Made by a program: the position numbers and the translations under genes
Notes under the pieces: model-generated
Databases searched by the model: none
What the model was told of the DNA's origin: nothing
What the model saw: only the letters and a program-made list of their open reading frames with translations
In this document: piece by piece, positions 1-9,200 of the stretch
Layout: each line of letters starts with the position of its first letter
Numbering within the stretch: the stretch's first letter is position 1
Source: Sphingobacteriales bacterium 50-39
GTDB taxonomy: Bacteria; Bacteroidota; Bacteroidia; Chitinophagales; Chitinophagaceae
Length of the DNA: 64,000 bases
Reading direction: 5' to 3'
Assembly (NCBI GenBank): GCA_001898505.1
Contig: MKTZ01000009.1
Location: forward strand, 62,001 to 126,000

Positions 1-559
1 CGGCACGCTGCCCATCACCCTGGTAAATTTCGACGCGGTTGTAAACAGCGGCGCGGTCGATCTGACCTGGACGACCATGCTGGAATCAAATGCTGATCAT
101 TTCGACATCGAACGCAGCACTGATGGCACCAAGTGGGATGTTATAGGCAAGGTTGCAGCCAAGGGCAATTCTTCCATTGCGACGAACTATTCCTATACGG
201 ATGGCAATCCTGGTTCCGGCACCATCGAGTATCGCGTACATGGATATGATAAGGATGGCCGCTCCACGGTGTCTCCTGTGAGAGTGGTTCGTACCACTGC
301 GATAGCAAGTGTCAGCGTATTCCCCAATCCTGCAACGAATTATGTGAATGTTTCCATACCAGCCACAGAGATGAGCACGGTACATATCCGCCTGATCGGT
401 CAGAGCGGTCAGATGCTGGCTGAAAAGAATCTATCGGGTGCGGGTGGTACTATCCAGACCTTTGGAGTAAGCAACTATCCTCCGGGTAACTACCTGATCC
501 AGGTGCTCCACTCGGATGGGACTAAGCAGATAAGCAAGGTCCTGATTTCCCGGAATTAA
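1..559 (+). CDS. T9SS type A sorting domain protein, 5'-truncated by window edge
   Basis: The reading frame is open from base 2, so the gene begins before the window; only the last 185 or so residues are present. The visible part starts with a fibronectin-like segment of the form LPITLVNFDA...VDLTWTT...FDIERSTDGTKW, which commonly precedes the sorting domain in Bacteroidota surface proteins. The last 85 residues are a type A T9SS C-terminal domain: an FPNPA motif, a central strand pair, PPGNYLIQV and a KVLIS end. T9SS domains direct export through the outer membrane and attachment or release at the surface. The catalytic or binding part lies outside the window, so no function can be given. 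A strong hairpin terminator follows 24 bases after the stop. Confidence 0.9.
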   Translation, partial: GTLPITLVNFDAVVNSGAVDLTWTTMLESNADHFDIERSTDGTKWDVIGKVAAKGNSSIATNYSYTDGNPGSGTIEYRVHGYDKDGRSTVSPVRVVRTTAIASVSVFPNPATNYVNVSIPATEMSTVHIRLIGQSGQMLAEKNLSGAGGTIQTFGVSNYPPGNYLIQVLHSDGTKQISKVLISRN

Positions 560-582
560 GTATTTCTCGGTATAAGCTGAAC

Positions 583-617
583 AGGGCTGTCCTTATATAA
601 GGACGGCCCTTTCTTTT
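583..617 (+). terminator. Rho-independent terminator
   Basis: A 12-bp stem (583-594 with 599-610, one G-U pair) with an ATAT loop is followed by TTCTTTT. It sits directly behind the T9SS gene and separates it from the next gene. Confidence 0.85.
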
Positions 618-716
618 GGGAGGACAATAGGACAATAAAAGGGGAGAAAAAGGAGTTTTAATTAATGTCCGAAAAACGGGCCGCAAAGGTATCCTAATCC
701 AATATTTCCCGCCACC

Positions 717-1892
717 ATGAAAAACTACCTTCTTTCCTCATGGAAAATTGCCCTGCTGACTGCCTGTCTGGGGATGACTCTGCATGGGAGTGTCTCTGCC
801 CAATATTCCAGTAATCTCTCTGTACGTACATACGATACGGTGCTAACGGGCCCGGGATATGGGACCTATCATATCAATTTTCCCAAATGGAGTGCGGATT
901 CCGGGATGCTGGTGTCGGTCAAAGTCAGTGCGGTGGTCAATCTTCAATACTCCTATTCTCTTAAGAATACGGATATTACAGCGGGAACCTATGGTCTGTG
1001 GGTGGGTAGAGAGGACTATTTTACCAGCCCGGCGCTGACAGCGGCCTATGACAATAACAACGAGCAGAAGATCGGAACCTATTCTCTAAGCCCCGGGGAC
1101 AAGGTGGTCCAGGTTCCTTTTGCATTTTTAATCAATTATACCAATACGGACAGCATAACAGGCAGCGTGGCCCCTTTTCTGGGTACGGGTACGGTGAGCT
1201 TTACCTATTCTCCCATCACGTATACCAATATCCACGCTACCAATAATGTCAGCTATGGCTATCATGCCACGGCGGCGGAGACCACTCATTTCACCATCAG
1301 CTATCTGTATTCCGGTGGCAATGGAGTGCTGGCAACCGACCTGAGCTCCTTTACGGCTTCGTTACAGGAGTCTTCGGTGCAACTGAACTGGAGCACGGCC
1401 GCGGAGCAGAAAGACCGCGTCTATGAGATACAGCGCAGCGGGGATGGGCTTTCTTTCACCACGATTGGATACCGGGCGGCTGAAGCCGCGCCAGGGGCAG
1501 GCCTGGTGAGCTATTCCTATATGGACAGGCCGGAAGGGAATGGCAAATGGTATTACCGTCTGCGTCTCGTGAGTGCGGGAGCCATCTCCTATTCTACCGT
1601 TCAGTCAGTGACGATGGCATCGGGTGGAGTAGACAGGCTGGTGGTTTTTCCCAATCCAGCTGTGGATCATATCAATCTGCGGGTGCCGGGCGACCCAAAT
1701 GCGCCGGGTGACTGGCTGGTAAATATACGGGCGGCGGATGGCCGGCTGGTACAAAGTGCGACCTTCTATCATTCCAATAATCTTCCTCTTTTCTTCCATC
1801 AAAGCCTGTCGCCCGGGGTATATTTTGTGCAGGTGATGGACCAGCAGGGCCGGAACGGCCGGGTGAGCTCGTTCCGTGTGGATAGGAGGTAA
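717..1892 (+). CDS. Secreted protein with T9SS type A sorting domain
   Basis: The 391-residue protein begins with a clear signal peptide ending at about residue 28 (GSVSA). The N-terminal 200 residues do not match a family I recognise; they look like an all-beta domain. From about residue 205 the protein has the fibronectin-like linker (FTASLQESSVQLNWSTA..., YEIQRSGDG) seen in many T9SS substrates. The last 80 residues are a type A sorting domain with VFPNPAVDHINLRVP, SPGVYFVQV and a basic end. The ATG at 717 is the natural start because the signal peptide follows at once. It stands alone between a terminator upstream and the ankyrin gene 69 bases downstream. An exported surface protein is certain in outline; its ligand or activity is unknown. 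Confidence 0.85.
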   Translation: MKNYLLSSWKIALLTACLGMTLHGSVSAQYSSNLSVRTYDTVLTGPGYGTYHINFPKWSADSGMLVSVKVSAVVNLQYSYSLKNTDITAGTYGLWVGREDYFTSPALTAAYDNNNEQKIGTYSLSPGDKVVQVPFAFLINYTNTDSITGSVAPFLGTGTVSFTYSPITYTNIHATNNVSYGYHATAAETTHFTISYLYSGGNGVLATDLSSFTASLQESSVQLNWSTAAEQKDRVYEIQRSGDGLSFTTIGYRAAEAAPGAGLVSYSYMDRPEGNGKWYYRLRLVSAGAISYSTVQSVTMASGGVDRLVVFPNPAVDHINLRVPGDPNAPGDWLVNIRAADGRLVQSATFYHSNNLPLFFHQSLSPGVYFVQVMDQQGRNGRVSSFRVDRR

Positions 1893-1961
1893 TAGAGGCC
1901 CGGGTTGTCCGCAAATTTTTTCGGCGGGGGTATTGCAAACGGCGATTATAATTTTTATCTT

Positions 1962-2930
1962 ATGGGTATGATTGCCATGCCACCCCTCGTCCCCACCCAT
2001 GTGTGGAATGCGTTATCCCTGGCTATTGCCCGGGGCGCCACCGACCAGGTAAAAGAACTGGTTGAAGAAAATCATCTCGATGTCAATGCATGTCTCAGCG
2101 ACAGCTACTGGATGCCCCTGTTGATGGAGGTGTTGCTGTCCAGCGGATTTTCGACGGAGCCGGAGCGGCTGTCGTTGCTCAGATATTTGCTGGAGAATGG
2201 AGCCAATCCCAACATCTGTTGCAGCAAAGGCTACAATTGTCTGCATATAGCGGTGCAGCAGCACCAGTATATCCATGCGCTGGATCTCTTCCTGGACTTC
2301 GATGCGGATGTCAATATGCCGGACGGGGATGGCTCTAATGTGGTGTACTGGGCGGTGATGGGTTTTCTTTTGAGAAAAGAAAATCAGAAAGATCGTACAT
2401 TATCCCATCGGGTATTCGAAAAGATCTTGTTCCATGGAGCTGACCTGGATCAGAAGAATAAATACGATATGAATGCGCGGGCGTGGCTGGATCATGCGGC
2501 GCCGGAAGTAAAGGAGATGGTGACCCGCTGGGAGGCGGGCAGGCCGGCGGTGCGGCCTGCCTATACCGTGCAGCCAAAATTCCCCACTGGGCTGCATTAC
2601 CCGGCGCTGGTCCAAAAGATATGGAGCGAGCCTTCGTCTACGAATACATCCCTGTCGGGAGAGATGCTGCGGGCTGTAGAGACATTGCGGGATGAGGCGC
2701 AGCGCAACGGGAATGCCAATTACAAGAATACGCATAAAAAGATGGCCGTCTTTGTACGGGATACGCTGATCGGATCGGGGTACTTTCCCCAGGCGGATGT
2801 GCAACGTATCCGCTGGAGCACCGAAAAGCTGATGAAGGGCCGGAGACCCTATAAACAGGATGATGTATATGACCTCCTGGTGGATGAGGTATGTGTGTAT
2901 CATCTCGCCTCGCCCAACCATTACCTTTAG
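1962..2930 (+). CDS. Ankyrin-repeat protein
   Basis: I chose ATG 1962 (322 residues); the frame is open upstream to a TTG at 1905, and 1968 and 1977 are other possible ATGs. The first half carries three to four ankyrin repeats: residues around LSLLRYLLENGANPNI, GYNCLHIAVQQH and FLDFDADVNMPDGDGSNVVYWAV, with a further degenerate repeat ending in FHGADLD. The C-terminal 130 residues, beginning near RPAYTVQPKFP, match nothing I know. There is no signal peptide, so it is probably cytoplasmic. Ankyrin repeats bind proteins, but no partner is suggested by the neighbours. It ends with a 4-bp overlap with the convergent epimerase gene. Confidence 0.75.
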   Translation: MGMIAMPPLVPTHVWNALSLAIARGATDQVKELVEENHLDVNACLSDSYWMPLLMEVLLSSGFSTEPERLSLLRYLLENGANPNICCSKGYNCLHIAVQQHQYIHALDLFLDFDADVNMPDGDGSNVVYWAVMGFLLRKENQKDRTLSHRVFEKILFHGADLDQKNKYDMNARAWLDHAAPEVKEMVTRWEAGRPAVRPAYTVQPKFPTGLHYPALVQKIWSEPSSTNTSLSGEMLRAVETLRDEAQRNGNANYKNTHKKMAVFVRDTLIGSGYFPQADVQRIRWSTEKLMKGRRPYKQDDVYDLLVDEVCVYHLASPNHYL

Positions 2931-3328
2931 CTCCTCTCCATGCAAAGTTCGATCAGTACGGAGTTCGTGTCTTTGGGATGAAGAAAGCAGATCAGCTTGT
3001 TGTCGGCCCCTGGTTTGGGCTGGGGGTTGAGGAGCGTGAAGCCTGCCTGTTCGAGCCGCTTCATTTCAGCGTAAATATCGGCTACGTCGAAAGCAATATG
3101 GTGTATGCCTTCCCCCTTCTTTTCGATGAAGCGGGTGATGACACTGTCCGGATTTTGTCCTTGCAGCAGCTCGATCTTGGTCTCTCCCTTGCGGAAGAAG
3201 GCCGTGGTCACCTTCTCGCTGTCAACCTCTTCCATCTTGTAGCAGGGGGTATCGAGAAGGGTCTCGAAGAGGGGTATGGAGGCGGTGAGATCTTTGACGG
3301 CGATGCCAATGTGTTCGACTTTACGCAT
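2927..3328 (-). CDS. mce: Methylmalonyl-CoA epimerase (VOC superfamily)
   Basis: The 133-residue protein has the compact two-module vicinal-oxygen-chelate fold of methylmalonyl-CoA epimerases: it starts VEHIGIAVKDL, has a central GIHHIAFDV metal-ligand segment and ends with PKDTNSVLIEL, which supplies the C-terminal glutamate ligand. The family interconverts (R)- and (S)-methylmalonyl-CoA in the propionate/succinate pathway. I place the start at ATG 3328, right before the family-conserved first strand, rather than at 3346, which would add six unmatched residues. It is transcribed away from the cysteine desulfurase gene. A mutase B12-binding subunit lies separately at 47000-47476. Confidence 0.9.
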   Translation of the reverse strand: MRKVEHIGIAVKDLTASIPLFETLLDTPCYKMEEVDSEKVTTAFFRKGETKIELLQGQNPDSVITRFIEKKGEGIHHIAFDVADIYAEMKRLEQAGFTLLNPQPKPGADNKLICFLHPKDTNSVLIELCMERS

Positions 3329-3365
3329 GGTAATGAATTGTAGCAATAAAAATACAGTGAATCGG

Positions 3366-3373
3366 TAAATTTG
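3366..3373 (+). promoter_or_regulatory. Bacteroidota -7 promoter element (TAAATTTG)
   Basis: An exact match to TAnnTTTG lies 21 bases before the ATG of the cysteine desulfurase gene. No convincing -33 TTTG at the usual spacing is visible, so this rests on the -7 box and its position. Confidence 0.5.
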
Positions 3374-3394
3374 TACTTCATTATTCAGAGAGCC

Positions 3395-4567
3395 ATGCTG
3401 AAGCTACCGATCTATTTTGACAACAATGCTACTACTCCCTGCGATCCGCGGGTGGTGGAGGCGATGCTCCCTTACTTCACAGAGAAGTTTGGGAATGCGG
3501 CCAGCAGGACGCATGCATATGGCTGGGAGGGAGAAGAGGCGGTGGATCTGGCACGTGAGCAGATAGCCCGGCTGGTTGGGGCGGAAACGAAGGAGATCGT
3601 CTTTACTTCCGGGGCAACGGAGGCGGACAACCTGGCGATAAAGGGGGTGTTTGAAATGTATGCGGTCAAGGGGAATCATATTATTGCAGTGGCGACGGAG
3701 CACAAGGCTGTGCTGGATACCTGTCATCATATAGAGAAACTGGGGGGTGAGATAACTTATCTGTCTGTGAACCGGGAGGGGATGATCGATCTTACGGAGC
3801 TGGAGGCGGCGATACGTCCTGCAACCGTGCTGATCTCGGTCATGTATGCCAACAACGAGATCGGGGTTATACAACCTATCCGGGACATCAGCAAAATTGC
3901 GCGTAGTCATGGAGTGGCCTTTTTTGTGGATGCGGCACAGGCCGTAGGGAAGGTGGCGGTGGATGTAAACAAAGATGGCATCGACCTGATGGCTATCAGT
4001 GCGCATAAGCTGTATGGTCCCAAGGGTGTTGGAGCGCTGTATGTGCGGCGGAAGGATCCCCGGGTGCGGCTGACGGCACAGATGGATGGGGGTGGACATG
4101 AGCGGGGTATGCGCAGCGGTACGCTGAATGTGCCGGCTATTGTAGGGTTTGGGAAGGCCTGCGAACTTGCCCGGGTGGGGATGGATGAAGAGGTCGGGCG
4201 TATAGCGGCTTTGAGGGACAGACTGGAAAAAGGGTTGTTGGAAATGCCGTTGGTATATGTGAATGGGAGCCAGGAGCATCGGCTACCGGGGACGACGAAT
4301 CTATCTTTCCAGTATGTGTCGGCGGAAGGGCTGCTAACGATGATCAATAAGGAGGTGGCTTTATCCTCCGGATCGGCCTGTACTTCTGCGTCCCTGGAAC
4401 CAAGCTATGTGCTGAAGGCGCTGGGGCTGGAGGATGATCTGGCGCATAGCAGTCTGCGTTTTGGACTGGGGCGATTTAATACGGAGGCGGAGGTGGATTA
4501 TGTGATAAAACGGCTGAGAGAGGGAGTGGAACGATTGAGGGCGGAGAGTCCTTATGGGGCGCCATAA
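3395..4567 (+). CDS. iscS: Cysteine desulfurase (IscS/NifS class)
   Basis: This PLP enzyme removes sulfur from cysteine and passes it, as persulfide, to iron-sulfur cluster assembly and other thiolation pathways. The 390-residue protein starts [12 protein letters not shown], has the [12 protein letters not shown] substrate loop, the PLP lysine at about K205 in [10 protein letters not shown] and the catalytic cysteine at about C329 in [10 protein letters not shown]. Those positions and the length match class I (IscS-like) enzymes. ATG 3395 was chosen over an upstream in-frame start at 3371 because the family begins at LPIYFDNN and a -7 promoter box occupies 3366-3373. No iscU or suf genes are next to it. 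Confidence 0.93.
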   Translation: MLKLPIYFDNNATTPCDPRVVEAMLPYFTEKFGNAASRTHAYGWEGEEAVDLAREQIARLVGAETKEIVFTSGATEADNLAIKGVFEMYAVKGNHIIAVATEHKAVLDTCHHIEKLGGEITYLSVNREGMIDLTELEAAIRPATVLISVMYANNEIGVIQPIRDISKIARSHGVAFFVDAAQAVGKVAVDVNKDGIDLMAISAHKLYGPKGVGALYVRRKDPRVRLTAQMDGGGHERGMRSGTLNVPAIVGFGKACELARVGMDEEVGRIAALRDRLEKGLLEMPLVYVNGSQEHRLPGTTNLSFQYVSAEGLLTMINKEVALSSGSACTSASLEPSYVLKALGLEDDLAHSSLRFGLGRFNTEAEVDYVIKRLREGVERLRAESPYGAP

Positions 4568-5080
4568 ACACATATGAATAATTTTATATCAATACATTAA
4601 ATATATAATTAATATTTATCAACTTCGATCTTGACCGGGGCCGGTAGATAGAGGGAAGCGATCTTTGGAGATGATGACTGGTAATAATGCGCAATGACCG
4701 GGGGAATGAGGAAGATAGAGGGGTATAAAGTAAAAAACCCGCCAGCAGGGGCGGATCTTTTATGCAGTTGGTTTCGGTCAAATTTCTTTTTACCTAACCA
4801 TAATATTTTTTTCAAAAGGGAAGGTTGTTCTGACTAGAGTATGCGAATATAAGGTTAACTTTTGATCAAGTATATTTTTTCACTCATCTAATTTAACTTT
4901 TTTTCCACATTTTATTTTTTTACAATGTATGGTGCCGCTTCGGCCAGACAGCCAAATTTTGTCCGGATGGACGACGTTCTACAGTAGAATGTTTGGGGTA
5001 TAAATGGTGCTGGTCATTAACGGAGATGCACATTATATATTGTAACAGATAATTGAATATAACGCTTTATTTTCGTGGCC
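4568..5080. other. Intergenic region, AT-rich, no gene seen
   Basis: This 513-bp stretch holds no convincing coding sequence; two overlapping minus-strand frames of 65-68 codons (4584-4815) lack any recognisable protein character. A small GC stem at 4739-4754, flanked by A and T runs on both sides, may act as a bidirectional terminator. A 13-bp palindrome, TTCTACAGTAGAA, lies at 4977-4989, 92 bases before the GldF-GldG start, and could be an operator. Confidence 0.5.
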
Positions 5081-7537
5081 ATGTGGGCAGTCTGCAAAAA
5101 AGAACTCCGTCAATCTTTTAGTAATCTTACGGGCTATATTGCTATTATCGTTTTCCTGTTATTGAATGGGCTTTTGCTGTTCGTATTCCCGGACACGGAC
5201 ATCCTGGCCTTTGGGTATGCCAGCCTGGAGAAATTCTTTGATCTGGCGCCGTGGATCTTACTGCTCCTGATCCCTGCCATCACGATGCGGAGTCTCGCTG
5301 AGGAGTTCCGGATGGGGACTTTTGAGATCTTACAGACAGTGCCCCTGAGCAGGGCGCAGCTGGTTATTGGAAAATATCTGGCCAGCCTCATCGTGGTGAT
5401 CATTGCGCTGGTCCCGACACTCTTATATTTCCTTAGCATACAACGGCTGTCGGGTCAGGCGGGGATCGATGTGGGGGCAACCCTGGGAAGCTATATAGGA
5501 CTGATCTTTCTCTCGGCGGTGTTTACTTCCATTGGCATATTATGCAGCAGCTGGACGAGCAACGCAGTGGTCGCCTTTATTGCGGCTGCCTTTGCCTGCT
5601 TCCTCTTATACAGTGGATTCAATGCTATCAGCCAGCTGCCTGTATTTGCGGCGGGCGCCGACTATTATATCGAGATGTTTGGGATTGACTTTCACTACCG
5701 GAGCATCAGTCGGGGAGTGATCGACAGCAGGGATATCATCTACTTCCTCAGCATCATCTTTTTGTTCCTTCGCTGGACCAATTGGAACCTCGCGCGGAAG
5801 CTCCGGGGGCCGAAGAACAAGCTGGCAGGGGCTGGCAAAGTACGACCCGACTGGCTGGGTGCGGGCGGTGTCATTGCGGTGCTGGTGGTCCTCAATTTAT
5901 TAGCGGGTCACTTCCACTATCGTCTGGACCTTACCCAGGAGAAACGCTATACGCTAAGCGCTCCCACCAAACAGATGCTGCGCAACCTGGACGACAACAT
6001 CGAAGTGGAATTTTTTCTACAGGGCGATCTGAAGGCGGGTATACGAAAACTATCAAAAAGCGCGCAGGAACTGCTGCAGGAATTTAATGAATATGCCGAT
6101 GGCAAGATCCGTGTAAAAGTGGTAGACCCCCTGGCCAATCTGGATGACACGACCAAGATGGTGATGCTGGATTCCCTGCGCCGGATGGGTATCCAGCCCA
6201 AGACGCAGGTGGCACAGGCAAAGAAAGGAGAGGAGCAGAGCCAGCGCGTCGTCCTGCCGGGAGCATTGCTTCATTATAAGAATAAGGTGGTGCCGGTGGA
6301 CCTGCTGAAAGGGGTGCAGGTGGGTAGAGAAGGGCAGCCAGAGGAACAATTGTATACGAATGCGGAGACGCTCCTGGAATTCAAGTTTGGCAGCGCCATC
6401 GACAGGATCACCCGCAAGCATGAGCCGGCCGTGGGATACGTGCTGGGCAATGGCGAGCCGCTGGATTTTACGGTGTACAACCTTATCCAGGGTTTGCGCT
6501 CCAACTATCGATTTGGTGTGGTCAGGCTGGATAGCCTGCTGGTGATACCACCGGATTATAATGCCCTGGTCATCGTCAAGCCAACGAAAAAATTTACGGA
6601 CAGGGAAAAACTGACCCTTGACCAATACGTCATGCATGGCGGACAGATCATCTGGGCGGTGGACAGGCTCTATGCGGAGATGGACAGTCTGCGGCAGGAC
6701 AGGGAGACGATCGCATTCGACCGTGGATTGGAATTGGATGACCTTTTCTTTAAATACGGTGTGCGGATACAGCCGGACCTGGTGCTGGACATGCAGTGCG
6801 CCTCCCTGAACATGGTAGTGGGTATGAACGGGGACAAGCCGCAGTTGGAGCTGATACCCTGGCCTTATTTCCCCCTGCTGAACGGCAGCCTCACCCATCC
6901 TATCTCCAAGAACCTGGACCCTGTATATGCGAAATTTGCCAACTCCATCGATACGGTGAAGGCCGAAGGCATTCAAAAGACGGTGCTGCTACAGACTTCA
7001 GCCAATTCCAAGACGGTGAGCACACCTGCCCTGATCACCTTTGAAAGTGTCAAGGTAGCCAGCGATCCCCGGGCGTTCACGCAACATAATATCCCGGTAG
7101 CGATGTTGCTGGAGGGGAAATTCCAGTCCCTGTTTGCGGGTCGGGTTGGTGCGGCCGTGGCGGACAGCCTGGCGAATGTCTACAAACAGCCTTTCCTGGC
7201 TTCGGCGGAGAAGCCGGGGCGTGTGATCGTGATGGCGGATGCGGACATCGTGATGAATGACGTGTCCCAGCGGGGACCTTTAGCCATGGGCTATAATAAG
7301 GACATCCCCTATCAATTTGCCAACCAGGACTTCGTGGAGAACTGCTTTGAATACCTGGTAAACCCTTCCGGCATTCTCGAGACAAGGGCCAAGGATTTTA
7401 CCTTGCGTCTGCTGGACCCTGCCAAGGTGGAGCAGGACCGCAACTTCTGGCAATTCATCAACATCGGTCTACCCATCCTGCTGGTGATCATCGGCGGGTA
7501 CCTTTACCAATTGCTTAGAAGAAAAAGGTACGCCTAG
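5081..7537 (+). CDS. gldG: GldF-GldG fusion: gliding-associated ABC permease plus GldG domain
   Basis: In gliding bacteria GldF (membrane permease) and GldG (periplasmic-facing subunit) form an ABC transporter with the ATPase GldA. Here both lie in one 818-residue chain. Residues 1-240 are GldF: an N-terminal KKELRQSF segment, six membrane helices, and the ABC-2 permease signature EEFRMGTFEILQTVPLSR. After a short basic linker (KLRGPKNKLAG) the chain becomes GldG: a membrane anchor, YTLSAPTKQMLRNL, the long soluble DUF4350-like domain, and a final membrane helix with an RRKR end. ATG 5081 fits GldF starts better than GTG 5075. No gldA lies nearby. The frame is uninterrupted, so this is a real fusion rather than a lost stop. 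A role in gliding is inferred from the family. Confidence 0.88.
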   Translation: MWAVCKKELRQSFSNLTGYIAIIVFLLLNGLLLFVFPDTDILAFGYASLEKFFDLAPWILLLLIPAITMRSLAEEFRMGTFEILQTVPLSRAQLVIGKYLASLIVVIIALVPTLLYFLSIQRLSGQAGIDVGATLGSYIGLIFLSAVFTSIGILCSSWTSNAVVAFIAAAFACFLLYSGFNAISQLPVFAAGADYYIEMFGIDFHYRSISRGVIDSRDIIYFLSIIFLFLRWTNWNLARKLRGPKNKLAGAGKVRPDWLGAGGVIAVLVVLNLLAGHFHYRLDLTQEKRYTLSAPTKQMLRNLDDNIEVEFFLQGDLKAGIRKLSKSAQELLQEFNEYADGKIRVKVVDPLANLDDTTKMVMLDSLRRMGIQPKTQVAQAKKGEEQSQRVVLPGALLHYKNKVVPVDLLKGVQVGREGQPEEQLYTNAETLLEFKFGSAIDRITRKHEPAVGYVLGNGEPLDFTVYNLIQGLRSNYRFGVVRLDSLLVIPPDYNALVIVKPTKKFTDREKLTLDQYVMHGGQIIWAVDRLYAEMDSLRQDRETIAFDRGLELDDLFFKYGVRIQPDLVLDMQCASLNMVVGMNGDKPQLELIPWPYFPLLNGSLTHPISKNLDPVYAKFANSIDTVKAEGIQKTVLLQTSANSKTVSTPALITFESVKVASDPRAFTQHNIPVAMLLEGKFQSLFAGRVGAAVADSLANVYKQPFLASAEKPGRVIVMADADIVMNDVSQRGPLAMGYNKDIPYQFANQDFVENCFEYLVNPSGILETRAKDFTLRLLDPAKVEQDRNFWQFINIGLPILLVIIGGYLYQLLRRKRYA

Positions 7538-8199
7538 TTCAAATTCCCTTGCTGCGCTTTCTGCTTCATCTGATCGTTGGCGGTGATCGCTACTTCCACC
7601 CGACGATTTTTCGCACGATTTTCCTCACTGGTATTGGGGAATTTTGGCTGTGTCGCACCATACCACTTGACCTGCATACGGCTGGTGGAAACTCCTTTTG
7701 ACTGAAGGTATTGGCTAACGGAGTAAGCTCTCTTTTTGGACAACTCCATATTGAAGTCGGCGGGGCCGGTGTCGTCGGTGTGTCCTTCGATGAGCAAATT
7801 GGTCTCGGGATATTTTACAAATACGCCGGCAACTTTTTCCAGATTGGTCTTGGCGGCATCGCTAAGGGCGGCGGAATTGATCATGAAAAGCAGTCCGGAG
7901 TTGAAGGTCATCTCGATGCCTTCGCCTACTCTTTCGACCTGTGCATCGGGTACGGCCTGCTTGATCTCTTGAGCCTGCTTGTCCATATGATGGCCGATGA
8001 GATAGCCTGCTCCACCTCCTACGGCTGCGCCGATGAGGGCGCCAAATACGGAACTTTTTCCTCCGCCCCCGATGAGGGCTCCGGCGGTGGCGCCGGCGGC
8101 TACGCCTATGCCTGTACCTTTTTGGGTGTTGTTGGCGCTCTTACAATTTGTCAGAAGGACGGCGATAGTGGCGGGTATGAATATCCATTTTGTACGCAT
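7534..8199 (-). CDS. OmpA-family lipoprotein with glycine-zipper segment
   Basis: The 221-residue protein begins with a lipoprotein signal (IAVLLTNC, cysteine at about 19). Residues 30-75 form a glycine/alanine-rich zipper with GXXXG spacing (GIGVAAGATAGALIGGGG, GAAVGGGAGYLIG). The last 110 residues are an OmpA C-terminal domain, with the peptidoglycan-binding core IEGHTDDTG...NMELSKKRAYSV and the closing NRRVEVAI. It should sit in the outer membrane and hold the peptidoglycan. ATG 8199 was chosen because the lipobox follows directly. It is the second gene of a two-gene operon, 40 bases behind the TPR lipoprotein, and its stop overlaps the convergent gldG by 4 bases. Confidence 0.88.
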   Translation of the reverse strand: MRTKWIFIPATIAVLLTNCKSANNTQKGTGIGVAAGATAGALIGGGGKSSVFGALIGAAVGGGAGYLIGHHMDKQAQEIKQAVPDAQVERVGEGIEMTFNSGLLFMINSAALSDAAKTNLEKVAGVFVKYPETNLLIEGHTDDTGPADFNMELSKKRAYSVSQYLQSKGVSTSRMQVKWYGATQPKFPNTSEENRAKNRRVEVAITANDQMKQKAQQGNLN

Positions 8200-8239
8200 G
8201 ATCTTGCGGGTGTTTTTCTGATGATTAAAATTGGTACGT

Positions 8240-9064
8240 TTATTTGCAGATGGTGGCCTGCACCAGATCCACCTGGACATCCCGGAGTCCTTTGGACTGG
8301 GCGGTCTGGATGCTGCTGCAAAGGTTCTGCTTGTCAGAGGCGCTGATCTTTTTCTTTAGTACGGCGGCATCTTCGGCGCCGTACTTTTTCTGGTATAGTT
8401 TTATCAGGGTGATAGTACGGGCCTTCCAGGCTTCTCCATCATCCTTCCCTTTAGAGATGGCTTCGTCGTAGTTGGAGATGGCGGTGGAAAGGTTGCCGGC
8501 GGCGACGTTGATATCACCACGCTGTATGTAAAAATTCAGGTTGGTATTGTCTGTATTGATGGCGTCGCCGATGTGCTGGAGGGCGTCGGGATACATCTGC
8601 TGCCTGGTCTCTGCTTCGGCCATCTTGGCGTAGATGGTAGCGCGCTGGGTGGTATTGCGATTTTTGGCGGTGAGGTTGAGCATGGTATTGAAGTCAGTCC
8701 GGGCGTTGTCAGCCATACCAAGCGCCAGTTCCGCATTGGCCCTTTCGAAGAGATTGTCGAGACTGCTGTTGTTGATCTTTAGCCCGGCGTTGGCTGCGGT
8801 GAGCGCGTCGTTGTACTGACCGAGGCCATTAAGGGAGGCTGCCTTTCCTGCATAGCCTTTCTCTTTGGCGTCATAAGCGTCACATTTCGAGAGCACTTTG
8901 TTGAAATTGTCCAGGGCGGCAGCGTAGTTGCCCGCCTTGTTCTGGGACTGACCGGTGTTGATCATGTCATAACAGCTGTTGGACATGGTGACGAGGCCGG
9001 ATTTGCAGCGGGTAGTTGATAGGGACAATACTATGAGTCCCACGGATAGCAGATGATTTTTCAT
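8240..9064 (-). CDS. TPR-repeat lipoprotein
   Basis: The 274-residue protein has a lipoprotein signal (LSLSTTRCKSG, cysteine near residue 20) followed by five or six tetratricopeptide repeats, for example the helices around YAAALDNFNKVLSKCDAY, GQYNDALTAANAGL, DNARTDFNTMLNL and YPDALQHIGDAI. TPR units are protein-binding scaffolds. ATG 9064 starts the signal peptide. It is transcribed first in an operon with the OmpA lipoprotein, so the two may work together in the envelope; a TPR plus OmpA pair resembles envelope-stability or T9SS accessory modules, but that is only inference. Confidence 0.85.
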   Translation of the reverse strand: MKNHLLSVGLIVLSLSTTRCKSGLVTMSNSCYDMINTGQSQNKAGNYAAALDNFNKVLSKCDAYDAKEKGYAGKAASLNGLGQYNDALTAANAGLKINNSSLDNLFERANAELALGMADNARTDFNTMLNLTAKNRNTTQRATIYAKMAEAETRQQMYPDALQHIGDAINTDNTNLNFYIQRGDINVAAGNLSTAISNYDEAISKGKDDGEAWKARTITLIKLYQKKYGAEDAAVLKKKISASDKQNLCSSIQTAQSKGLRDVQVDLVQATICK

Positions 9065-9118
9065 GGTTAATTTTCTTCTGACAGGCTGCCTTTTTGCGGC
9101 GGGCTGCCTTTGGTGCTG

Positions 9119-9126
9119 CAAATGTA
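9119..9126 (-). promoter_or_regulatory. -7 promoter element (TACATTTG) for the TPR-OmpA operon
   Basis: On the minus strand the sequence TACATTTG matches TAnnTTTG exactly and lies 54 bases upstream of the ATG at 9064. A -33 box at standard spacing is not clear. Confidence 0.45.
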
Positions 9127-9200
9127 GGGTGAAACGGCTAAATATTGAAAAATTAGCTTACATTGTATATCTGCAACCCCACCCAAACTACCTGCTGCAA

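Noticed and set aside
4584-4815. Two minus-strand frames of 65-68 codons in the gap before gldG
   Set aside because: They overlap each other in different frames, lack family character and cover a hairpin; no reason to call either a gene.
5075-5083. GTG start for the GldF-GldG fusion
   Set aside because: The ATG two codons later matches the usual GldF N terminus and needs no rarer start codon.
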